From contig CAJTUD010000048.1 in the NCBI GenBank assembly GCA_910579725.1, positions 1-22,993 of the forward strand: a DNA stretch of 22,993 bases, in the 5' to 3' direction. This document shows positions 1 through 7,237 of this stretch, piece by piece (position 1 is the stretch's first letter; each line of letters opens with the position of its first letter). The notes below the pieces were generated by a model, which was given only the letters and a program-made list of their open reading frames with translations, was not told the origin of the DNA and did no database searches. The DNA comes from an uncultured Oscillospiraceae bacterium. Its GTDB lineage: Bacteria > Bacillota > Clostridia > Oscillospirales > Oscillospiraceae. A program made the translations under genes and the position numbers.

Positions 1-14
1 TTGCCCCGCACCAT
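1..14 (-). CDS. 5' end of a gene leaving the window on the left
   Basis: On the minus strand an ATG at positions 14-12 is preceded by a very purine-rich ribosome site (AGGAGGGGAGGA) and, further up, by a good promoter at 95-123. Only the first four or so codons are inside the window (Met-Val-Arg-Gly), so no product can be named. The promoter, leader and ribosome site in the right order make a real gene likely. Its orientation matches the ROK-GH20 unit upstream, so it may belong to the same glycan locus, but that is a guess. Confidence 0.5.
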
Positions 15-94
15 TTTTCCTCCCCTCCTTTTTACCTCTTCTCAAGTGCGTCGACTATATCCTCTCGCTCTGCCATTTTCGCCGGGTCATGATC

Positions 95-123
95 ATCATA
101 GCATGGTTATTCCCGGAACACAA
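95..123 (-). promoter_or_regulatory. Sigma-A type promoter for the left-edge gene
   Basis: Read on the minus strand: -35 TTGTGT (123-118), 17-bp spacer, -10 TATGAT (100-95), with a TG one base before the -10 (extended -10). The transcript would start near position 88 and run about 75 nt to the ATG at 14. The -35 and the bases after it (TTGTGTTCCG) are the same as in the GH3 promoter at 6956-6984. Confidence 0.6.
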
Positions 124-181
124 GCCGCACTATGTACTTTTATAGCCGACACGCTTTACCGGTTTTCAGATTTTCCGGCTC

Positions 182-198
182 GAATCCTTCGCGGATTC
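182..198. other. Small stem-loop in the left intergenic region
   Basis: GAATCC (182-187) and GGATTC (193-198) form a perfect 6-bp stem around a 5-nt loop. It lies between the terminator at 219-253 and the left-edge promoter. No T-run follows on either strand. Function unknown. Confidence 0.3.
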
Positions 199-214
199 CG
201 CCCCGCTCCGCCGG

Positions 215-253
215 GAAAAGGCCGTGGCCGCTGAGATGCAGCGGCCACGGCCT
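215..253 (-). terminator. Intrinsic terminator of the ROK-GH20 unit
   Basis: A perfect 15-bp stem (219-233 paired with 239-253) with a 5-nt loop starts 24 bases past the GH20 stop codon. On the minus strand it is followed by a T-run (the A-run at 216-219 on the plus strand). This is a textbook rho-independent terminator for the minus-strand transcript. Confidence 0.9.
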
Positions 254-277
254 CTTTCATCAGATATCCCCGGACAA

Positions 278-1687
278 TCAGCCCCAGCAGCGCACGCCGA
301 AAGCCCGCAGGGAATCGCGGCTGCGCCGGTCCACCTCTTCTTCGCTCTGGAGGTCCGGCCAGTCGCTCCAGATGGAGTAGCAGCAGCCCATGAACTGCCC
401 GTCGTACTCCGCGGGAATGACCTGCTCTCCTTCCGTGGGATGCGTGGGGAAGATTTTGGGGCTCCACTCGGTGAGAATCTTCTCCGGGTCCGGATCCGTG
501 TAGTCCTTCCGGATCAGCAGAATGTAATACAGATACTCGCTGTGGTAATTCACCACCTGATAGCCCCGGTCCAGGAAGGCTTTCAAAGGAGCCATGCCCT
601 TGTCCCAGTTGCTCCAGAAGGCAATCTGCACATCCTTGTCCAGACGCACATGCTCCTCCAGGTCCGGGCGGAACAGTCCGTCGTTCCACACCCGCGCCTG
701 GAATCCCTTGGCCCGGACATGGGCGATGACCTGATTGAGGAAATCCACATACACGTCCACGCCGCCGCACTCCGGCCCCAGGTGCTCCCTGGCGTAGGCC
801 GTCATCTCGGGAAACTGCTCAAAGTGGTTGAAATCGATGAATTCATCGCCGCCGATGTGGAACACCCTGGACCCGGCAAACAGCTCCGCGTACTCATCCA
901 CCAGCTCCAGAAGGAAGTCCCGGGCGTCCTGCCTGGTAATATCCAGCGCAGACCACAGCGGCTCCGCCATCTCCCGGTTCAGCCGCCACCGGGGGTGCTC
1001 CTGAAGCGCCTGTCCCAGATGGCCCGGGCAGTCCAGGGCGGGATTGATGTCAATGCGGTAGCTGTTGGCGGCCCGGATGATCTCCCGGACCTCGTCCTTG
1101 GTCAGATGGTGCAGGGAGGGAATCTCCGGATGCCTGTCGCTGGCAATGCGGAACCCCTCGTTCTCCGAGAAGTGGAACCAGAGCACATTCATCCGGTTCC
1201 GGGACATGTCGCGGATGCGGCTGATGATCCACTCCTTGGTGTAAAACTTCCGTCCGGCGTCCAGATGGAAGCCCCGCTCCCGGGTCCGGGGGTAGTCCAC
1301 CACCCGGCCGTAGGCCAGGCCGCCGCCGTCCAGAGCCTCCAGAATGGTCCGCAGGCCGTAGATCACCGCCCGCTCCGACTGGGCCGTCAGTTCCGTCACC
1401 GCTCCCGCGGCGACGGCATACCCCTCCCGGTATGTCTCCACGCCGCGCAGCTCCTCCGGCTCCCCCACCCGGATCACCAGATCGCCGGGCAGCGGGTCCA
1501 CATTCCGCAGCTGGGCGGCCGCTCCCAGCTGGGGATACTCCTCTCCAAGCAGATTGACGCAGGCGGCCACATCCTCCCAGGGAACGCCGCCGTCCATCAG
1601 AATCACGCGGGTACTGCCATCCAGACGCCACAGGCCCTCTCCCTGGGGCTTGTACGCCTTGGGCTGAGAAAACGCAAAGTTTGTCAT
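278..1687 (-). CDS. GH20 beta-N-acetylhexosaminidase, cytoplasmic
   Basis: A 469-residue glycoside hydrolase family 20 protein, expected to release terminal beta-linked GlcNAc or GalNAc from oligosaccharides by substrate-assisted catalysis. Residues 1-130 form the small N-terminal GH20b-like domain; the (beta/alpha)8 barrel starts near residue 135 (GFHLDAGRKFY, whose Arg usually binds substrate). The catalytic Asp-Glu pair is seen in HIGGDEF at D281-E282, and the aromatic IWSDWPD stretch near the C-terminus fits the substrate pocket. There is no signal peptide, so it should act in the cytoplasm on imported sugars. The start is fixed by a GGAGG site 7 nt upstream. It is the second gene of a unit behind the ROK kinase (94-nt gap) and ends in a strong terminator. 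Chain specificity cannot be read from sequence. Confidence 0.9.
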   Translation of the reverse strand: MTNFAFSQPKAYKPQGEGLWRLDGSTRVILMDGGVPWEDVAACVNLLGEEYPQLGAAAQLRNVDPLPGDLVIRVGEPEELRGVETYREGYAVAAGAVTELTAQSERAVIYGLRTILEALDGGGLAYGRVVDYPRTRERGFHLDAGRKFYTKEWIISRIRDMSRNRMNVLWFHFSENEGFRIASDRHPEIPSLHHLTKDEVREIIRAANSYRIDINPALDCPGHLGQALQEHPRWRLNREMAEPLWSALDITRQDARDFLLELVDEYAELFAGSRVFHIGGDEFIDFNHFEQFPEMTAYAREHLGPECGGVDVYVDFLNQVIAHVRAKGFQARVWNDGLFRPDLEEHVRLDKDVQIAFWSNWDKGMAPLKAFLDRGYQVVNYHSEYLYYILLIRKDYTDPDPEKILTEWSPKIFPTHPTEGEQVIPAEYDGQFMGCCYSIWSDWPDLQSEEEVDRRSRDSLRAFGVRCWG

Positions 1688-1781
1688 TTCAATACCTCCA
1701 CCAAAATGTCCCCCAATGTTACGGCGCTCAGGGAGCTTTCCCCTGCGCCGCGCTTCCCGTATTGCTTGATAAGCCGGTCCG

Positions 1782-2675
1782 TCACAGCCGCCCGCCCCGC
1801 TCCATGTAGGCGTCCATGGCCAGCTTGATTGCGCCCATGACGCCCTGGTTGTCCCCCAGGCTCACAGGCACGATATACTCATCCAGATTATCCAGTCCCT
1901 TGCCCTGGATATATCCCCGCAGCTGGCGGCGGACCTCCTTGCGCACCAGGGGGAGCATCTGCTCCTGGTGCATCACGCCGCCGCCCAGCACGATCCGCTC
2001 CGGGGAAATCATCATGATATAGCTGCAAAGGGCCTGCGCGATATAGTAGGCCTCCATTTCCCACACGGCGGTGCAGTCAGCCAGCTCCTCCGCCTTTCTC
2101 CCCCAGCGCCGCTCGATGGCCGGACCGCTGGCCAGCCCCTCCAGGCAGTTGGGGTGATAGGGGCACACGCCCCGAACCATGGGGTCGTCCGCCCGGCGGT
2201 CCATGAAGATGTGTCCGCCCTCCGGGTGGAGCATCCCGTGGTGGGGCCTGCCGTTGATGATAACCCCCAGACCCACGCCGGTCCCGATGGTGATATAGAT
2301 GCTGTCAGATACCGTCCGGGTGCAGCCCCACACCGCTTCGCCCAGGGCCGCAGCGTTGACGTCCGTATCAATGCCCACCGGAATGCCCAGAGCTTCTTCA
2401 AACCGGCGCAGTATGGGGTAGCCCCGCCAGTCCAGCTTGGGAGAGGACTGAATGGTTCCATAGTCCGGAGAGCTGCGGTCCAGATCCACCGGCCCGAAGC
2501 ATCCGATGCCCACGGCGGCCAGCCCTCTTCCCTGGAAGAAGTTCAGAAGCTCCGGCATGGTGGTTTCCGGAATGCGGGTGGGAACGCTGATCCGCTCGAG
2601 AATTTTTCCTTGGGCGGTGCCGATGGCGCACACCATTTTCGTACCTCCGGCCTCCAGCGCACCAAAGTACGGCAT
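1782..2675 (-). CDS. ROK family sugar kinase, fructokinase/mannokinase type
   Basis: A 297-residue ROK kinase using ATP to phosphorylate a free hexose at C6. Visible features are the N-terminal phosphate loop GALEAGGTK (residues 5-13), the catalytic Asp in DTDVNAAA (D105), a glycine-rich nucleotide stretch (GTGVGLGVI, 131-139) and the zinc site HPEGGH...CPYHPNC with H155, C171, H174 and C177. The EAGGTK variant and the CLEGLASGPAI stretch after the zinc site are typical of the Bacillus fructokinase/GmuE mannokinase branch rather than of glucokinases or NagC-like repressors; there is no N-terminal HTH. First gene of the unit with GH20, and divergent from the response regulator. Mannose freed by the GH38 enzyme in this window is a sensible substrate (inference). 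The start has an AAGGAGTGA ribosome site. Confidence 0.9.
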   Translation of the reverse strand: MPYFGALEAGGTKMVCAIGTAQGKILERISVPTRIPETTMPELLNFFQGRGLAAVGIGCFGPVDLDRSSPDYGTIQSSPKLDWRGYPILRRFEEALGIPVGIDTDVNAAALGEAVWGCTRTVSDSIYITIGTGVGLGVIINGRPHHGMLHPEGGHIFMDRRADDPMVRGVCPYHPNCLEGLASGPAIERRWGRKAEELADCTAVWEMEAYYIAQALCSYIMMISPERIVLGGGVMHQEQMLPLVRKEVRRQLRGYIQGKGLDNLDEYIVPVSLGDNQGVMGAIKLAMDAYMERGGRL

Positions 2676-2716
2676 ATCGCAATCACTCCTTCAATTTAAA
2701 TTATGGTGATGACTAC

Positions 2717-2745
2717 AGCGTAGCATGGCCGCAGAAGAACCACAA
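2717..2745 (-). promoter_or_regulatory. Promoter of the ROK-GH20 unit
   Basis: On the minus strand: -35 TTGTGG (2745-2740), 17-bp spacer, -10 TACGCT (2722-2717) with TG one base upstream. The -10 is poor (TACGCT) but the extended TG and the -35, close to those of the left-edge and GH3 promoters, support it. The transcript would begin near 2710, leaving a leader of about 35 nt before the ROK start. Confidence 0.5.
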
Positions 2746-2786
2746 TTTCAAATAAGATATATTCTAGTATAATTTTGAAATATCTT
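2745..2786. repeat. Nested inverted repeats, candidate operator
   Basis: ATTTCAAA (2745-2752) and TTTGAAAT (2774-2781) are perfect inverted copies 21 bp apart. Overlapping them, AAGATAT (2754-2760) and ATATCTT (2780-2786) form a second inverted pair. They lie at and just upstream of the -35 of the ROK-GH20 promoter, where an activator or repressor could act. No protein can be assigned from sequence alone. Confidence 0.35.
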
Positions 2787-2865
2787 CCCCGGCGCTTTCC
2801 TGTTCCTCTTTGTGCGCAAAAACAAATTCGCATCTTTTTCTTAACAAATAGTATTTATTTGGAAT

Positions 2866-2881
2866 TTATAGATATCTATAA
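2866..2881. repeat. 16-bp perfect palindrome, candidate operator
   Basis: TTATAGATATCTATAA reads identically on both strands. Its centre is about 66 bp upstream of the predicted start of the response-regulator transcript, a usual position for an activator site. Confidence 0.4.
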
Positions 2882-2903
2882 GAAACTTATCGCAAAATAA
2901 CGG

Positions 2904-2932
2904 TTGCCTGACCTCCGCCGCAGTCGTATGAT
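2904..2932 (+). promoter_or_regulatory. Promoter of the response regulator-DUF624 unit
   Basis: -35 TTGCCT (2904-2909), 17-bp spacer, -10 TATGAT (2927-2932). The transcript would start near 2939 and carry a leader of about 65 nt with two short hairpins (7-bp stem CCGGCGG/CCGCCGG at 2947-2963; 5-bp stem at 2964-2977). Confidence 0.6.
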
Positions 2933-3004
2933 GGAGCTGTACTTTTCCGGCGGTTTCCGCCGGTCCCCCTGTGGGGAGGGTAACACTGTAAGGCAACGTG
3001 TGAC

Positions 3005-3853
3005 ATGTACCGATTATTAATCGTCGATAGGAACGAGGATGTCTGCGAGAGCATCCGATATCTGCTGGACTGGCATCAATATGATATTTCCGGCATCCTG
3101 ACTGCGTCCTCATACGGCGAGGCAGTAAACGGGATTGTGGACGTTCAGCCCCACATTGCGCTGGTGGACATGGAGCTGGGGGAACACTGGGGGTATGAGC
3201 TGGCGGAGCACATGCGGGATATGGGGGTCAAGACCGTATTCTGCATGATGAGCAGCCGGGAGGACTTCCAGTACGTCCGCAAGTCCATGCGCGCCGGCGC
3301 CCGGGACTATCTGCTCAAACCCATCAATACCAAGGAACTGCGGGATTTTCTGGAGCGGACCATCGTGCGGGACCTCCACGGCGTCATCCCCGAGCGGACG
3401 CTGTCCCAGCCGGAGGTGGACCCGGTGCTCCAGGTGGAGTACAGCCAGCTGTCCCGGATCACCGCCAAAATCATTTTGATTGTCAAAAGCAACTACCGCC
3501 GCAGCCAGTCCCTGACCAGCATCGCGGAGACGCTGAACATGTCCGGCAAGTACATCGGACGGATTTTCCTGCGGGATACGGGCATCAAGTTCTCCGAGTA
3601 TCTGACCGCTTACCGGATGATTCAGGCCCGGCGGCTGATTGAAAACACCCAGGAGAAGATTTCCGTGGTGGCCAGCATGGTGGGATACAGCCAGCTGAAC
3701 AACTTCTACGTGCACTTCAAAAACTACTATCACATCTCCCCCAGCGCGCTGCGGCGCTTCACCGAGGCGGAGGTTCCCTCCCCCCTTCCGGCGGGACCGG
3801 GCATCGAAGACGCCGAGGCTCTGGCAGAGGAGACGTCAAAGCTGATTCAATAA
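3005..3853 (+). CDS. AraC-type response regulator (receiver + HTH)
   Basis: A 282-residue two-component response regulator of the YesN kind. Receiver domain, residues 2-120: acidic pocket at D8 with E11/D12, phospho-acceptor D55 (ALVDMEL), the Ser pair at 83-84 and the conserved lysine K105 in YLLKPI. An AraC/XylS double helix-turn-helix DNA-binding domain spans about 155-252 (SLTSIAETLNMSGKYIGRIF and KISVVASMVGYSQLNNFYVHF). The C-terminal 30 residues are acidic and proline-rich. It probably activates sugar-uptake promoters in this locus when phosphorylated. No histidine kinase lies next to it, although such regulators are normally paired with a YesM-like kinase. The ribosome site is weak (AAGG about 11 nt upstream), but the start is firm because the receiver begins right at the Met. 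DUF624 follows after 23 nt. Confidence 0.9.
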   Translation: MYRLLIVDRNEDVCESIRYLLDWHQYDISGILTASSYGEAVNGIVDVQPHIALVDMELGEHWGYELAEHMRDMGVKTVFCMMSSREDFQYVRKSMRAGARDYLLKPINTKELRDFLERTIVRDLHGVIPERTLSQPEVDPVLQVEYSQLSRITAKIILIVKSNYRRSQSLTSIAETLNMSGKYIGRIFLRDTGIKFSEYLTAYRMIQARRLIENTQEKISVVASMVGYSQLNNFYVHFKNYYHISPSALRRFTEAEVPSPLPAGPGIEDAEALAEETSKLIQ

Positions 3854-3876
3854 AAAAACGCGGAGGAGAACCCGGA

Positions 3877-4554
3877 ATGAGAAAGCTGTTTGATTTGGAA
3901 AACCCGGTATTCCAGCTGATTTCCCACCTGGTGGATCTGGTGGTGCTGGGGCTGACGTGCATGGTGTGCTGCGTGCCGGTGGTCACAGCCGGGGCGGCCG
4001 TGACGGCGCTGTTCAAGGCCGTGTACGACCTGACCCTGGAGCGGGGCGGCGGCGTCATGAAAATCTATTTCGCCGCCTTCCGGACAAACTTCCGGCAGGC
4101 GACCGCCGCGTGGCTGCTGGCGCTGCTGGGATTCGCCTCCCTGCTCTGCGACTGGATGCTGCTCAAGCTGTATTTTCAGGGAACGGCCTACACGGTGCTG
4201 GCCTGGGCCGTACTGGCGCTGGCGCTGGGACTGGAGGGACTGCTCTGCTACATCTTTCCCCTGATTTCCCGGTATGAGAACACCCTGACGGAGCATGTAC
4301 ATAACGCCGGAATCCTGATGATCCGGTATTTTCCCAAAACGCTGCTGATGGTGCTCATCCAGATGCTGCCCCTTCTGATGTTCTGCTATCTGCCGTTTAT
4401 CCTGCTGCAGACGCTGCTGTTCTGGATTCTGCTGTGCCCCGGCTTTTCCGCCCAGGCCAACGCCTTCCTGCTTCAGCCGGTCTTTGCCGCGCTGGAGGCG
4501 AAGGCGGCGGAAAAGGCCGCCGGGCCGGAGGAAGACGCCGCCGGCGAAGAGTGA
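3877..4554 (+). CDS. DUF624 (YesL family) membrane protein
   Basis: A 225-residue integral membrane protein of the YesL/DUF624 family, whose biochemical role is unknown. It opens with the family-like stretch FDLENPVFQLISHLVDLVVLGLT (residues 5-27), and five or so hydrophobic helices are visible: about 17-45, 70-90, 105-130, 148-172 and 172-195. It ends in a hydrophilic Ala/Glu-rich tail. Members usually sit beside LplB/YtcP-type carbohydrate ABC transporters and YesMN-like two-component genes, as here, so a role in sugar uptake or its sensing is likely by context only. A GGAGGAG site precedes the ATG. It is co-transcribed with the response regulator and is followed by terminators. Confidence 0.85.
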   Translation: MRKLFDLENPVFQLISHLVDLVVLGLTCMVCCVPVVTAGAAVTALFKAVYDLTLERGGGVMKIYFAAFRTNFRQATAAWLLALLGFASLLCDWMLLKLYFQGTAYTVLAWAVLALALGLEGLLCYIFPLISRYENTLTEHVHNAGILMIRYFPKTLLMVLIQMLPLLMFCYLPFILLQTLLFWILLCPGFSAQANAFLLQPVFAALEAKAAEKAAGPEEDAAGEE

Positions 4555-4577
4555 GCCCGCCGCTTCCCTCCCAGAAC

Positions 4578-4606
4578 GCCTGCCCCGCAGATTTTCCGGG
4601 GCAGGC
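4578..4606. terminator. Stem-loop between convergent genes, no T-run
   Basis: GCCTGCCCCG (4578-4587) and CGGGGCAGGC (4597-4606) form a perfect 10-bp stem with a 9-nt loop, 23 bases after the DUF624 stop. There is no T-run on either side, so it may act as a transcript-end stabiliser rather than a full terminator. Confidence 0.5.
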
Positions 4607-4631
4607 TCCGTCCGCTTTCCGGCGCACTGCT

Positions 4632-4662
4632 GGCCCTCCGTGACACGGGGGCCTTGTTTTTT
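4632..4662 (+). terminator. Intrinsic terminator of the response regulator-DUF624 unit
   Basis: GGCCC(T)CCG pairs with CGGGGGCC around a short loop (4632-4653), followed by TTGTTTTTT (4654-4662). The T-run touches the stop codon of the convergent GH3 gene. Confidence 0.75.
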
Positions 4663-6922
4663 ACCGCTCCCCCGCCGTCAGGACGAAGGAGCCCCGGAGC
4701 AGATCCTCTCCGCCGTCCCGGAGGAACCACTCCATCCGTCCCGGCGGCAGCACCTCCCGCCCCTTGCCGTCCCACTGCGTCAAGCTCTCCCGGGGAATGT
4801 CCAGCCGGAAGGCCCGCTCTTCTCCCGGGGCCAGCTCCGCCTTGTCAAAGGCGCACAGCGCCCGGACCCGGGAGACGGCGATTCCCTGGGTGCGGCGCAG
4901 GTACAGCTGCGGTACGGCGCAGGCCCTCCGTTCCCCGGTATTGCGGAGGGTGAAGTCCAGAGCGGGGCGGTCCTCCCGGGGCGGGGAGAGCAGCTCACAG
5001 GCAAAGCGGGTATAGGTCAGGCCGCCGCCGAAGGCGTACCGGGGCCGGGCCCCGTCGCAGTAGCGCATGCCCTGGTAGGAATCCTTGTAATTGTAGTACA
5101 CCGGCAGCTGTCCCGCCCGGTCCGGCAGCGACACCGGCAGCCGCCCCGCCGGCGCGGCCTCCCCGAAAATCAGCCTTGCCAGCGCCGTCCCGCCGGCAGG
5201 TCCGGGGTAAAAGCAGCAGAAAATCCCGTCGGAACAGGCGTCGATATCCGCCATTTCATAGGGCCTGCCCTGGATGAGAACCGTAATCACCGGCTTCCCG
5301 GTTCCCCGGAGCCGCCGGAGCAGCTCCAGCTGGTCCCCCGGCAGGCGCAGCAGGGCCGCGTCCACATTCTCGCCGCAGTCCATGCTGGCCTCCTCCTGGT
5401 CCGCCAGCGCTCCGTTGTCCTGGAAGCGCCCGCCCTCAAAGCGGCTGGAGGTCCCCCCCAGCACCGCGATGACAACGTCTGCCGCCCCGGCGGCCTGCTC
5501 CGCCTGGGCCAGAAGCTCCGGAGACGGCCCGAAGCGGCGGCAGCCGGGAAGGCAGGCCAGCGCCGCCGGGCTGCCCTTCCGCCGTATCCACTCTTCCAGT
5601 CCGCGCCGGACCGTGACCCCCGCTTCCGGACGGATTGGAGGCGTATAGTCCCCCAGCTGGCCGTAGAGATCGCCGGCCCCCGGACCTGTGAGCAGAATGC
5701 GCAGGGGTTTCGTTCCGTCCAGAGGCAGCAGATTCCCGGCGTTTTTCAGCAGCACCACGCTCTCCTCCGCCAGCCGCGCCGCCTGGGGATGGCTCTTTGC
5801 GGTATAGCCCTGCCAATGGTTGTTTTCGGGGACAAAGGGCTCCTCGAACAGTCCCCGGCGGAACTTCAGCTCCAGCACCCGGCCTGCCGCCCCGTCAATC
5901 CGCTCCTGGCTGGTCAGACCCCGGTCCACCGCCTCCTCCAGCTGTCCGAAGGCGGTATCCCACAGCCCCAGGTCCACCCCGGCCTCCAGGGCCAGGGCGC
6001 CGGAGGCCGTCCGGTCTCCGGTGACGGCGTCCAGCTGGTCGATGGCCAGCCCGTCGCTGACCACCAGCCCGGAAAAGCCATACTCTCCCCGCAGCAGCTC
6101 CCGCAGCAGCCAGGCGTTGGCGTGGCAGTACAGACCGTCGATCTCGTTATAGGCGGCCATGACGGCGGCGGCTCCCGCCTCTATGCCGGCCTTTGCCGCC
6201 GGAAGATGGATTTCCCGCAGCTCCCTGGGTCCAATCCGCGCGGCGGAGGCGTTGACGCCTCCGGTGGTCTCCCCCTGGGCGCAGAAGTGCTTGAGGCACA
6301 CATCCACGCCCTGGCTCCGGATGCCGCGGACCACGGCGGCGGCAAAGGCGGAGGCCAGCAGCGGGTCCTCCCCGAAGCACTCCTCGCTCCGGCCCCACCG
6401 GGGATCCCGGAGGATGTCCAGCGCGGAAACCAGCGCCAGGTCCACCCCCATTTCCCGCAGCTGCCGCCCGCAGACCCCGGCCGCCTCCTCCAGCAGCCGG
6501 GGCGACCATGCCGCCGCCGAGGCCAGATTCACCGGCAGCAGGTAGCCGTCCAGCCCCTGGTGCCCGTGGGGACACTCGCTGGTCATCAGCACAGGAATGC
6601 CCAGCCGGGAGTGGTCGAGCACGTACCGCTGCACCAGATTCCGGGCTCTGGGCGCCAGAACGCCGTCCAGCCCTGTGGAGAAGTCCCGCCCGGACCAGGG
6701 GTCCGCCCGGTACAGCCCGTAGAGCGCCCCCATTCCCCCGTACCGCTCCGCTTCCTGCCGGAATTCCTCTGTGAGCAGAATCTCCTCTCCCCGCCGTTCG
6801 TAGCAGGCGAATCCGTACAGCCGCTGGGTCAGCTGCCCCACCTTCTCCCGCAGGGTCATGCGGCCCAGCAGGTCCGCGGCCCGCTCCGCCGGGGAGAGCC
6901 GGGGGTCCTTGTATCCTTCCAT
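4661..6922 (-). CDS. GH3 beta-glycosidase (three-domain type), cytoplasmic
   Basis: A 753-residue glycoside hydrolase family 3 enzyme, expected to remove terminal beta-linked glucose, xylose or a related sugar. The N-terminal TIM-barrel (about 10-320) carries KHF at 211-213 and the nucleophile Asp in LVVSDG (D290). The alpha/beta sandwich covers about 350-570. A C-terminal fibronectin-III-like domain ends the chain, preceded by the usual RLPVSLP...LPVYYNY join. The three-domain form argues against the NagZ type of GH3. There is no signal peptide. I chose the ATG at 6922 because an AGGAGGG ribosome site sits 6-7 nt upstream; a longer reading frame from 6982 would run through the promoter -10 element at 6956-6961. 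It is transcribed alone, against the two flanking plus-strand units. Exact substrate unknown. Confidence 0.88.
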   Translation of the reverse strand: MEGYKDPRLSPAERAADLLGRMTLREKVGQLTQRLYGFACYERRGEEILLTEEFRQEAERYGGMGALYGLYRADPWSGRDFSTGLDGVLAPRARNLVQRYVLDHSRLGIPVLMTSECPHGHQGLDGYLLPVNLASAAAWSPRLLEEAAGVCGRQLREMGVDLALVSALDILRDPRWGRSEECFGEDPLLASAFAAAVVRGIRSQGVDVCLKHFCAQGETTGGVNASAARIGPRELREIHLPAAKAGIEAGAAAVMAAYNEIDGLYCHANAWLLRELLRGEYGFSGLVVSDGLAIDQLDAVTGDRTASGALALEAGVDLGLWDTAFGQLEEAVDRGLTSQERIDGAAGRVLELKFRRGLFEEPFVPENNHWQGYTAKSHPQAARLAEESVVLLKNAGNLLPLDGTKPLRILLTGPGAGDLYGQLGDYTPPIRPEAGVTVRRGLEEWIRRKGSPAALACLPGCRRFGPSPELLAQAEQAAGAADVVIAVLGGTSSRFEGGRFQDNGALADQEEASMDCGENVDAALLRLPGDQLELLRRLRGTGKPVITVLIQGRPYEMADIDACSDGIFCCFYPGPAGGTALARLIFGEAAPAGRLPVSLPDRAGQLPVYYNYKDSYQGMRYCDGARPRYAFGGGLTYTRFACELLSPPREDRPALDFTLRNTGERRACAVPQLYLRRTQGIAVSRVRALCAFDKAELAPGEERAFRLDIPRESLTQWDGKGREVLPPGRMEWFLRDGGEDLLRGSFVLTAGER

Positions 6923-6955
6923 GGCGTATCCCTCCTGGTAGCTTGTATGGGGAAA

Positions 6956-6984
6956 ATTATACCACAGCGGGCGGCGGAACACAA
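6956..6984 (-). promoter_or_regulatory. Promoter of the GH3 gene
   Basis: On the minus strand: -35 TTGTGT (6984-6979), 17-bp spacer, consensus -10 TATAAT (6961-6956) with TG one base upstream. The transcript would start near 6949, giving a leader of about 27 nt that contains the AGGAGGG ribosome site. It supports the GH3 start at 6922. Confidence 0.75.
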
Positions 6985-7218
6985 CCGCCCCTCCGCCCGC
7001 CCTTTTCCGTCCCCCCCCAGGCCCCCTCGTTTGGACGCGTTTCCCTGGCGCAGGTGCAAATGTGCGGAGCAGGGGAACAAACCCGGCGCAGCGTCTGGTA
7101 ATTTGTGCTTTTCTGTGTATTTTAACAAAATTTACCTGTCAAAATGTAGAAAAATTGTCATGATTTCTTTTCTGTACTATAAAGTGACTTTGCAATACTT
7201 TCCTGGCTGATTCCTAAT

Positions 7219-7227
7219 TGCTATAAT
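7219..7227 (+). promoter_or_regulatory. Extended -10 promoter of the ABC importer unit
   Basis: TGCTATAAT: a perfect -10 (7222-7227) with an extended TG. The -35 region at the right distance is poor (around 7199-7205), as expected for a promoter that needs an activator. TTGCAA at 7190 is 26 bp away, too far to serve as -35. The transcript would start near 7234. Confidence 0.6.
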
Positions 7228-7237
7228 CATTTTTGCA

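Larger units (their letters stand above)
2676..3004. other. AT-rich divergent regulatory region, ROK-GH20 versus response regulator
   Basis: This 329-bp region between two divergent units is much richer in A and T (about 2745-2900) than anything around it. It holds a minus-strand promoter (2717-2745), a plus-strand promoter (2904-2932), nested inverted repeats at 2745-2786, a 16-bp perfect palindrome at 2866-2881 and two small leader hairpins at 2947-2977. No small gene with a convincing ribosome site was seen in it. Confidence 0.7.

Noticed and set aside
176..204. A tRNA-like TCGAATCC segment near the left intergenic hairpin
   Set aside because: It resembles a T-loop, but there is no acceptor stem, anticodon arm or D arm at the expected distances on either strand, and the bases pair better as the simple stem at 182-198.
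224..1828. Long open frame opposite GH20
   Set aside because: It is a high-GC antisense shadow: Pro/Val/His-rich translation without motifs, no ribosome site, and the GH20 on the other strand has catalytic residues and a terminator.
4484..7210. Very long plus-strand open frame opposite GH3
   Set aside because: Its translation is Pro/Gln/Arg-rich with no domain, it crosses the DUF624 terminator and the GH3 promoter, and GH3 on the minus strand is clear.
7199..7227. Full -35/-10 promoter with TTGCAA (7190) for the importer
   Set aside because: The distance to TATAAT is 26 bp, far too long; only the extended -10 was kept.
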